From the NCBI GenBank assembly GCA_946478755.1, contig CAMLDJ010000374.1, positions 1-5,167 of the forward strand: a DNA stretch of 5,167 bases, read 5' to 3'. Origin of the DNA: an uncultured Pedobacter sp. GTDB taxonomy: Bacteria > Bacteroidota > Bacteroidia > Sphingobacteriales > Sphingobacteriaceae. Both the position numbers and the translations under genes were made by a program. Below the pieces are notes generated by a model, which did no database searches, had not been told where the DNA came from, and saw only the letters and a list, made by a program, of their open reading frames with translations. Within the stretch, counting starts at the first letter, position 1. Each line of letters begins with the position of its first letter. This document shows, in pieces, positions 1-5,167 of this stretch.

Positions 1-2
1 TT

Positions 3-122
3 GCTTCGGCATTGTGTATCGCATTGTTAATCTATAAAACAGATACCTGCGGATGGGGGGTGCTAATCATGCTGATCGGGATACCGGTTTACTATTTAAC
101 CAGGCAAAAAGAATTGGATTAG
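3..122 (+). CDS. C-terminal end of a probable APC-family amino acid permease (5' end outside the window)
   Basis: Only the last 39 codons are present, read in the frame starting at base 3 and ending at a TAG at 120-122. The visible peptide is a hydrophobic segment (SALCIALLIY), a short polar turn (KTDTCGWG), a second hydrophobic segment (VLIMLIGIPVYYL) and a short charged tail (TRQKELD). A last helix ending in GIPVYYL followed by a basic, cytoplasmic-looking tail is typical of APC-superfamily amino acid permeases and exchangers, where the final two transmembrane helices end this way. The call rests on this tail alone, so another multi-pass inner-membrane transporter is possible. The open frame and natural stop make the coding call firmer than the product call. 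The next gene lies 75 bp downstream on the same strand. Confidence 0.6.
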   Translation, partial: ASALCIALLIYKTDTCGWGVLIMLIGIPVYYLTRQKELD

Positions 123-197
123 TAATTATCTCTTCATTTATGGAATCACATCAATTCCGGCATCCTTGAAACCAGACGTTTAACTTGTGCCCATTTG

Positions 198-1112
198 ATG
201 AAAAGAATTTTCCTTTGCTGCGTTTTTTCAATTGCCCTCCTGACCACTGGATCTGCACAAACTAATGTGATAAACTGGGTCAATAGAAACGCACATCCCT
301 TGCAGGCGGATACAGCTTCAGTGCTGACTGATCTGGCATTTTTTTTGGGAGTGTTAAAAAATAATGAGGTATTGGGTCTTGGTGAAGCATCACATGGTAC
401 AAAAGAATTTTATAATCAAAAGAAGCGCATCATTAAATACCTGATCACCAACCTCGGTTACAGGAGTTTGGGTTTTGAGTTCAGTGCGTCAACAATGGCG
501 GCAATTGATCAGTACGTCCAAAGTGGTAAAGGAGATTTGAAGGAGTTGATGAAGCATATGTTTCTGTATAATACGGTCGAAATATACGATGTTTTCCAGC
601 TGATAAGGCAACATAATGAGCGACAACCACCAGCAGGGAAAGTTAGTATATTCGGTTTCGATAAAGCTGATTTTCAGCATGATCCATATAGCAGGGACAG
701 ACGTATGGCCGATCTGATCATCGGGTACTACAATATCCGCAAAACGAAGATGATGGTTTGGGCCCATAATGTGCATTTGGCAAAGGATACCACAATGGCT
801 GGGCTAAAAGCGACGGGTGCTTTTTTAAAAGATTTTTTTGCTGAAAAATATTATGTGCTTGGGTTTGATACTTTTCAGGGGTCGGTAGCCGTCATCAATG
901 ACGGGGATTCTAAACGCTTTGCAGAAGCAAAATATGAAAATTTTTTCATCTCATTTGACAGATCGTCCAATCCCTTTTCCGGATCGAAAAATTATATCAC
1001 CAATATCAATTCCAACTGGACAGCGACACGAGCATTGCCCATTAGACCGGGGATAGACTTTAATGCAATTCTGTTTCTGAAGAATACAAATGCTACAGTT
1101 AAATTAAAGTAG
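198..1112 (+). CDS. Exported erythromycin-esterase-family protein, compact form
   Basis: This 304-residue protein belongs to the erythromycin esterase (Ere/succinoglycan biosynthesis-like) hydrolase family. Family hallmarks, numbered from the ATG at 198, are GLGEASHGT with E63 and H66, a basic patch K75-K76-R77 one helix turn later, GFE with E94, GFD at 153-155, SRDRRMAD at 165-172, and VWAHNVHLAK with H190 and H193. The E/H, E and HxxH residues occupy the spacing of the known Ere catalytic set except in the middle (see findings). Residues 1-20 form a signal peptide (KR, hydrophobic core, TTGSA|Q), so the mature protein should be periplasmic or secreted. An in-frame TTG directly precedes the ATG; ATG at 198 is preferred and changes only one residue. 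Characterised Ere enzymes of about 400 residues open macrolide lactones, but most chromosomal homologues have unknown substrates, so macrolide resistance should not be assumed. No convincing promoter was seen in the 75-bp upstream gap. Confidence 0.88.
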   Translation: MKRIFLCCVFSIALLTTGSAQTNVINWVNRNAHPLQADTASVLTDLAFFLGVLKNNEVLGLGEASHGTKEFYNQKKRIIKYLITNLGYRSLGFEFSASTMAAIDQYVQSGKGDLKELMKHMFLYNTVEIYDVFQLIRQHNERQPPAGKVSIFGFDKADFQHDPYSRDRRMADLIIGYYNIRKTKMMVWAHNVHLAKDTTMAGLKATGAFLKDFFAEKYYVLGFDTFQGSVAVINDGDSKRFAEAKYENFFISFDRSSNPFSGSKNYITNINSNWTATRALPIRPGIDFNAILFLKNTNATVKLK

Positions 1113-1132
1113 TGCATTAACGGGTTAGCAGT

Positions 1133-3046
1133 TTAAAACAATTGCAGATTTACGGCTTGTTGTTCGTTGGAAGCTGAGTTCGGCTTTGCATTTCTTGGGG
1201 CCTTATGCTTGTCGATCCAGGCCATATAAGCCTGGGCGCTGACCGGCTCTTTTAAAAGGCCTGTGGCATACTGCATCAGGGCAATCCTGTTTTCTACTAC
1301 TTGCCTGTATTTTTGCATCAGGTGTTGGAGCTGCTGCTGGATTTTGTTTTTGGGTTTGATCCTGATCTGCCTGTTCAGGGGGTTGATGAGCTGTAGCGTA
1401 AGTTCTTTACTGAAATAGCTGGATGCCGATTCAATTCTGGCTTGTAGTACCTGCTGGTCCTTAAACCCGTTTTGCTGATGGAGCTGTTTTACCTGGGTTT
1501 GAAAACGGTCTGAAAGGCCGAGCAATTCGGTCACTGATTTGCTGAGTTGCAGAAGCAAGGATTTGATATCCGGCAGGTTTGATTTAATGATCTCAGGATT
1601 GGAAGCCATGGTTTCTAATCCGCTATAAATGCGGCCGAAGGAGAAATGATCGAGAACCAGCTGCAATATAAAGGCTTCCTGTGCGGTAACCAGGATGTTT
1701 TCCAGTTCTTCTTCTTTTGCCGGGTTCATATAATTGATCACGGCTGTGTTCGATCTTAAGCTATCTGTGCTGATCTTTGATCTCAGAATCAGGCCATTCA
1801 GTGTTCGTACACGGCTTAAGGCCACATAGACCTGTCCGGCCACAAATGACTTTCCGGCATCGATAATGGCACTGTCGAACGTTAAACCCTGGCTTTTATG
1901 AATGGTCACCGCCCAGGCGAGCTTAATGGGATATTGGGAAAATTCGCCAACCTGCTGTTGCACAATGGCCTCTTCCGCGTCGGTTTTGTACTCGAACGAC
2001 TGCCAGGAAGTTTTTTCCAGGAGCAGGTCTTCTTCATTAGGAAAAGAGATAAAGATCTCTCCATCTTTCAGGGATTTTACCTTTCCGATCTTTCCATTGT
2101 AGAATTTCCGGTTCTCCCCCGTGTCGTTTTTAATGAACATGATCTGGGCACCTTCCTTCAAGTTCAGGCTTTGTTCCGCCTGTAGTCCCAGGTCTCTGAA
2201 TTCTCCGCTTACTTCCCCTTCAAAAGTATATGTTGTACCTGGAAGGGCTTCAAGTTTCGCTTTATTGATGGCATTGGCTTCCGCGTTGTGTGAGGTGATG
2301 ATGATCGGACTTACCTCTTCTGCAGTATGGTGGTCGCTACTATATCTTTTATTTAACAGTTCCAGACTGCTTTCGCTGATCTGGTTGTTTCTGATGTCAT
2401 TTAAAATACCGATGAATTCCGGTTCTGTTTGTCTGAATACCCTGGTCAGCTCGATCTGCAGCAGCGGATTTCGGCGGATCACCAGGGCATCAAAAAAGTA
2501 AGGGGAGGGGTAGGCCCCGCTTAAAAAGGTCCAGTCTTCCCTTTTGGTTACCGGTGGCAACTGGTAAAGGTCTCCGATTAGCAGCAATTGCACACCGCCA
2601 AAAGGCGCATTGTTTTTTCTCACCGCCCGGAGTATGGCGTCTATTACATCCAGTAAGTCGCAGCGCACCATCGATACCTCGTCGATCACCAGCAGTGCCA
2701 GTTCGTTAAAAAGGCTGAGCTTTTCCCTGCTGTAGCTTAAATCTGACACCATCGATTGGATGGACAATATACCTGACTGAAGATTCTCCAGACTGATGTC
2801 GCCCGGGAAAAAGGAGCCCGGAGGCAACTGAAAAAATGAATTGATGGTCGTGCCTTTAGCATTCATAGCGGCAACGCCGGTCGGCGCAATAACGGCCATT
2901 TTTTTTGAGCTGCTTTCTTTTATCCGTTTAAGTAGGGTCGTTTTTCCCGTTCCGGCTTTTCCGGTAAGAAAAATATTCTGCTGAGTATACTCGATAAAAG
3001 ATAGGACCTTGTCGAAAATTAGATTAGAAGAACCGCCATTACTCAT
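1133..3046 (-). CDS. PIF1/RecD2-like superfamily 1B ATP-dependent DNA helicase
   Basis: A complete 637-residue helicase carrying all the expected SF1B motifs in order. These are Walker A GKAGTGKT (29-36), motif Ia APTGVAA (54-60), Walker B LLVIDEVSM with D122/E123, motif III LIGDLYQLPPV (156-166), the ELTRVFRQ segment (199-206) with the arginine expected to contact nucleotide, motif V VTIHKSQG (380-387) and motif VI GQVYVALSRVR (404-414). GDxxQLPPV together with QVYVALSRVR is diagnostic of the PIF1 family rather than UvrD/Rep. Enzymes of this family use ATP to move 5'-3' on single-stranded DNA and unwind duplexes, forks or G-quadruplexes; the role here is inferred. Residues from about 445 to the end form a glutamine- and leucine-rich, probably helical tail with a basic stretch (RQIRIKPKNK, 559-568) and no domain I can name. 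The ATG at 3044-3046 puts Walker A at the usual distance from the N-terminus. The gene is convergent with the esterase-like gene and divergent from the small gene at 3188. Confidence 0.95.
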   Translation of the reverse strand: MSNGGSSNLIFDKVLSFIEYTQQNIFLTGKAGTGKTTLLKRIKESSSKKMAVIAPTGVAAMNAKGTTINSFFQLPPGSFFPGDISLENLQSGILSIQSMVSDLSYSREKLSLFNELALLVIDEVSMVRCDLLDVIDAILRAVRKNNAPFGGVQLLLIGDLYQLPPVTKREDWTFLSGAYPSPYFFDALVIRRNPLLQIELTRVFRQTEPEFIGILNDIRNNQISESSLELLNKRYSSDHHTAEEVSPIIITSHNAEANAINKAKLEALPGTTYTFEGEVSGEFRDLGLQAEQSLNLKEGAQIMFIKNDTGENRKFYNGKIGKVKSLKDGEIFISFPNEEDLLLEKTSWQSFEYKTDAEEAIVQQQVGEFSQYPIKLAWAVTIHKSQGLTFDSAIIDAGKSFVAGQVYVALSRVRTLNGLILRSKISTDSLRSNTAVINYMNPAKEEELENILVTAQEAFILQLVLDHFSFGRIYSGLETMASNPEIIKSNLPDIKSLLLQLSKSVTELLGLSDRFQTQVKQLHQQNGFKDQQVLQARIESASSYFSKELTLQLINPLNRQIRIKPKNKIQQQLQHLMQKYRQVVENRIALMQYATGLLKEPVSAQAYMAWIDKHKAPRNAKPNSASNEQQAVNLQLF

Positions 3047-3050
3047 TCAG

Positions 3051-3058
3051 CAAATTTA
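3051..3058 (-). promoter_or_regulatory. Possible -7 promoter element of the helicase gene (TAAATTTG)
   Basis: Read on the - strand, these bases give TAAATTTG, an exact match to the Bacteroidota -7 consensus TAnnTTTG. It lies only 4 bp before the helicase ATG, so transcription from it would begin at or just after the start codon. No TTTG-like -33 element is visible 19-21 bp upstream. In this AT-rich gap a chance match is likely; if real, the message would be leaderless or use a later start. Confidence 0.2.
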
Positions 3059-3124
3059 ATGGATTTTTTTGCCGTTTTGCGCATTGTTGGCAGGTATATT
3101 AAAAATGATAATGACCGGAACGTG

Positions 3125-3136
3125 TCAATTAATTGA
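3125..3136. repeat. Perfect 12-bp palindrome TCAATTAATTGA in the divergent intergenic region
   Basis: TCAATT and AATTGA form a perfect inverted repeat with no spacer. It lies 11 bp upstream of the TACTTTTG box of the small gene and in the region between two divergent genes, a place where a dimeric regulator could bind. The sequence is made almost wholly of A and T in an AT-rich gap, so chance is a fair explanation. Confidence 0.3.
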
Positions 3137-3147
3137 AGAATAATAAT

Positions 3148-3155
3148 TACTTTTG
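3148..3155 (+). promoter_or_regulatory. Candidate -7 promoter element of the 103-residue gene (TACTTTTG)
   Basis: TACTTTTG matches the Bacteroidota sigma-A -7 consensus TAnnTTTG exactly and sits 32 bp before the ATG at 3188, which would leave a short leader of roughly 25 bases. The -33 TTTG element is not clear at the expected 19-21 bp spacing; the nearest TTG (3133-3135) is only 12 bp away. Position and orientation fit a promoter for the small gene, but the evidence is a single short motif. Confidence 0.4.
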
Positions 3156-3187
3156 CTAAAAATAGTAGTATTACTGAGATTTAGCAG

Positions 3188-3499
3188 ATGACCGTAACCG
3201 TACTAGCCATTATAGAGCCCGATACCAGGCCGGCCGCGCCGCTGGCAAAAGTAATGAACGAAAGACTTGCACGTTTTGCCAGAGAACTGCAGGACATCCA
3301 CCTTAAGGGACTGGAAACGGTTGAACCTTTATTTGAAGACGTGGTTGTTTATATGAGCTATAACAGTAAATACAACGTTCGCTGGAAAATAGTTAACGAT
3401 GTACCCACCAATATAGAAGCTGAGGTAGCCGAGCAATGTGGGAAACTGGGTTATATCAAATGGAAAACCACTGCTTTCGGGGTGATCGATAAGTCCTGA
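3188..3499 (+). CDS. Conserved-looking small protein of unknown function (103 residues)
   Basis: I do not recognise this protein. It has no signal peptide and no membrane segment, so it is probably cytoplasmic. It begins with a hydrophobic strand-like stretch (VTVLAIIE), then a proline/alanine linker (PDTRPAAPLA), a charged, probably amphipathic helix (about 20-40, MNERLARFARELQDIHLKG), two likely strands (DVVVYMSY, 51-58, and YNVRWKIV, 62-69), a helix around 75-87 with the single cysteine C84, and a last strand (LGYIKWKT). This suggests a small alpha/beta fold. The ATG at 3188 is favoured because a promoter-like TACTTTTG lies at suitable distance; an internal ATG at 3254 (M23) would drop the first strand. 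It is divergent from the helicase and co-directional with the sensor gene, 107 bp away. Coding is supported by an uninterrupted frame and normal-looking protein composition; function is open. Confidence 0.75.
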   Translation: MTVTVLAIIEPDTRPAAPLAKVMNERLARFARELQDIHLKGLETVEPLFEDVVVYMSYNSKYNVRWKIVNDVPTNIEAEVAEQCGKLGYIKWKTTAFGVIDKS

Positions 3500-3577
3500 T
3501 CTCCGTAGAGGCTCCTGACTTCACATAAGCTCAAAAATCCGCAGTTTTTAACGAAAAGTGCTTTTTTTACGAAAAAA

Positions 3578-3608
3578 ATAGTAAATTGATTTATAAATCA
3601 TTTACTAT
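3578..3608 (+). repeat. 15-bp inverted repeat with one bulged T, overlapping the sensor start codon
   Basis: The left arm ATAGTAAAT-(T)-GATTTA (3578-3593) pairs with the right arm TAAATCATTTACTAT (3594-3608): nine pairs, one unpaired T at 3587, then six pairs. The right arm takes in the A and T of the ATG at 3607-3609. As DNA it could be an operator for a dimeric regulator. As RNA it could fold into about 13 pairs with a UAUA loop, covering the start codon. Pairing is nearly all A-T, so the hairpin would be only moderately stable. Confidence 0.55.
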
Positions 3609-5167
3609 GCCGACAATTGATGAGATCGCGTTTATACATCAGGCTTCGCCAACCGCAAGCCTCGTATTGAAACCTGACGCCCCTCATTTTACAATTTTAG
3701 CGGTAAATGATGCCTTTCTTAATTCCACTCGAACCACACGTTCTACACTTGTCGGAAGGAGTGTAGCTGAAGCATTTCCGAGCCATCCAAAAGATAGCCG
3801 TTACGGTATGGAAAACATTCAGCAGGCTTTTGAGCATGTGCTGAAATGGAAAACACCACACCGGATCAAAGATTATAAACATAACCTGGCCGCTGCAAGA
3901 TCCAAAGGCCTGGATGTGCGCCATTGGCGGATAGATACTTATCCCTTGTTAACCGCCGGGGCTGAGGTCGAGTATATTGTGCAGAGCCTGGAAGATATTA
4001 CTTATCTTAAATTGGCTGAAGAACGGACAAGGCTTGCTCAGCAGCGTGATTTTGATCTGTTCAATTTTAGTCCTGTTCCGATGTGGGCTTATGACATCAA
4101 CACGCTGCAAATCCTTGCAGCCAATGATGCCGCCCAGAAGGATTATGGATATACCTTAGCTGAATTCCTTAATCTATCGGTCAAAAGTCTCCGGCCGGCT
4201 GAGGATATACCGGCTATGCAGCAATTGATCCGGACAAAGATAAAGCCGGGGCTTCCCAACAAAGAAACCGTAACGCATCTGACAAAATCCGGAAAAATTA
4301 TTCAGGTGGCTATCGACAGCAAGCCACTCCCGTCCTGGGGGGCGGATGTACGGATCATTGTTGCGTTAGACATTACTTCAAAGAAAAGATTAGCTGATCT
4401 GGAATCTCTTGAGAAAAAAGTGCTGGAACTCAATTCCATGTCCAGCGTTTTGCCGGAACAGGTCTTGTCTTATTATGTGAAAGGCATTGAATCTCTTTTC
4501 CCTCAAATGCATTGTTCAATTATGGAGGTTAAAAACGGGCGTTTATATAACTGGGTGTCTTCCTCGCTGCCAGCTGCTTATTCGGAACAGATTGAGGGCC
4601 ATAGCATTGGCGATAACATGGGCTCATGCGGCACAGCCGCTTTCCTGAAACAAAGGGTGATTGTCACCGACATTGAAAATGACCGGAGGTGGGTTAAGTT
4701 TGACGAAATTGCCTTGGCCTCGAATCTCCTCGCTTGCTGGTCAGAGCCAATCCTCAATTCAGCCGGAGAAGTGATGGCTACTTTTGCCATCTATTACAAC
4801 CAGGTGAAGCAACCCGAGAAGCAGGAATTGAAAGTAATAGCGCGTGCCAGTTCCTTATTAAAAGTGATCTTAGAAAGCAGGCAGACTGCTGAAGCTTTGA
4901 AGGAAACTACCGTATTAATGACCCAGGCGCAGCAGCTTGCGCATTTCGGTAACTGGTCCTGGGACATTCAAAATAATACGGTTTCCTGGTCCGATTCTTT
5001 ATTCAGTATTTATGGTTTAAAAAAAGAGGAGTTTAAAGTAACTTTTGAGCGCTACGTGAATTTGGTCCATCCCGAAGACAGGGAAACAGTGTACCATACC
5101 ATCCAAAATGTTTTGACCACCCATGTGTATGCCGAATTTGAAGAACGGATCATCAGACCTCATGGCG
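3607..5167 (+). CDS. Multi-domain PAS-PAS-GAF-PAS sensor protein, 3' end outside the window
   Basis: An open frame of 520 codons runs from the ATG at 3607 past the right edge with no stop. It lacks a signal peptide and membrane helices in the visible part, so it is probably a cytoplasmic sensor. PAS 1 covers about residues 6-135 (FIHQASPTASLVL, VNDAFL, GRSVAEAFPS, HWRIDTYPL, ending in EDITYLK). PAS 2 covers about 146-258 (FNFSPVPMWAYD, AANDAAQKDYGYTLAEF, ending in ALDITSKKRL). A helical linker follows (LESLEKKVLELNS). A GAF domain spans about 280-425, with the conserved block GDNMGSCGTAAF (336-347), VIVTDIENDRRW and LLACWSEPI. After another helical linker (AEALKETTVLMTQAQQLA), PAS 3 starts near 445 (HFGNWSWDI, SWSDSLFSIYGL, LVHPEDRE) and is cut at IIRPHG. 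The output is unseen; a histidine kinase is most likely in this group, but a diguanylate cyclase or other output is possible. Ligands are unknown. Confidence 0.92.
   Translation, partial: MPTIDEIAFIHQASPTASLVLKPDAPHFTILAVNDAFLNSTRTTRSTLVGRSVAEAFPSHPKDSRYGMENIQQAFEHVLKWKTPHRIKDYKHNLAAARSKGLDVRHWRIDTYPLLTAGAEVEYIVQSLEDITYLKLAEERTRLAQQRDFDLFNFSPVPMWAYDINTLQILAANDAAQKDYGYTLAEFLNLSVKSLRPAEDIPAMQQLIRTKIKPGLPNKETVTHLTKSGKIIQVAIDSKPLPSWGADVRIIVALDITSKKRLADLESLEKKVLELNSMSSVLPEQVLSYYVKGIESLFPQMHCSIMEVKNGRLYNWVSSSLPAAYSEQIEGHSIGDNMGSCGTAAFLKQRVIVTDIENDRRWVKFDEIALASNLLACWSEPILNSAGEVMATFAIYYNQVKQPEKQELKVIARASSLLKVILESRQTAEALKETTVLMTQAQQLAHFGNWSWDIQNNTVSWSDSLFSIYGLKKEEFKVTFERYVNLVHPEDRETVYHTIQNVLTTHVYAEFEERIIRPHG

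Noticed and set aside
142..158. Small inverted repeat GGAAT-N7-ATTCC between the permease tail and the esterase-like gene, as a terminator
   Set aside because: The stem is only five pairs and no T-run follows, so it is not a convincing intrinsic terminator.
339..346. Run of eight T in the esterase-like gene as a frameshift or slippage site
   Set aside because: The frame continues through it into the conserved GEASHG motif, so nothing indicates a shift.
489..776. Open frame of 95 codons on the - strand
   Set aside because: It lies wholly within the esterase-like gene, whose motifs are in the + frame, and its protein resembles no family.
198..1112. Calling the esterase-like gene a macrolide resistance gene (ereA/ereB)
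   Set aside because: It is exported, about 100 residues shorter than characterised Ere enzymes, and has no mobile-element context; only family membership is supported.
1089..1118. Bulged hairpin AATGCTAC / GTAG-TG-CATT at the convergent gene ends, as a bidirectional terminator
   Set aside because: Eight pairs with a two-base bulge and a 12-base loop are weak, GC content is low, and there is no T-run on either strand.
1898..2501. Overlapping + strand open frames of 66 to 126 codons
   Set aside because: They are antisense to the helicase, whose conserved motifs fix the real frame on the - strand.
3554..3568. AAAAG-TG-CTTTT followed by more T after the 103-residue gene, as an intrinsic terminator
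   Set aside because: The stem has a two-base loop and a single G-C pair, too weak to act as a terminator.
3697..4790. Short open frames at 3697-3924 (-), 3977-4159 (+) and 4578-4790 (-)
   Set aside because: All lie inside the sensor gene, where the PAS and GAF motifs establish the coding frame.

Overview
The window looks like a stretch of chromosome from a Bacteroidota bacterium, most plausibly a member of the Sphingobacteriaceae (Pedobacter/Mucilaginibacter-like). The reasons are the protein styles (a PIF1-type helicase with a long helical tail, an exported erythromycin-esterase-like protein with a signal peptide ending in A|Q, a PAS/GAF-rich sensor), the lack of clear Shine-Dalgarno sequences before the starts, and a match to the Bacteroidota -7 promoter consensus TAnnTTTG upstream of a small gene. 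The taxon is inferred from style, not from a marker gene.

Layout from left to right: (1) the last 39 codons of a membrane protein, probably an APC-family amino acid permease, on the + strand; (2) on the same strand, an exported, unusually compact member of the erythromycin esterase family (198-1112); (3) convergent with it, after a gap of only about 20 bp, a complete PIF1/RecD2-like superfamily 1B DNA helicase on the - strand (1133-3046); (4) a 141-bp divergent intergenic region with promoter-like sequence; (5) a 103-residue protein of unknown function on the + strand (3188-3499); (6) a 107-bp gap that ends in a 15-bp imperfect inverted repeat running into the next start codon; (7) the first 520 codons of a large multi-domain sensor (PAS-PAS-GAF-PAS) that runs off the right edge, so its output domain is not visible. 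No gap exceeds 300 bp.

The genes do not form an obvious pathway. The helicase is a housekeeping-type DNA maintenance enzyme. The esterase-like protein and the permease tail may share a transcription direction by chance. The small unknown gene and the sensor are co-directional and could be co-transcribed, but the 107-bp gap and the inverted repeat argue that the sensor has its own control. I see no mobile elements, CRISPR arrays, tRNA or rRNA genes, and no clear sign of a novel multi-gene system. The two points most worth a second look are the roughly 115-residue shortening of the esterase-like protein between its catalytic motifs, and the inverted repeat over the sensor start codon.
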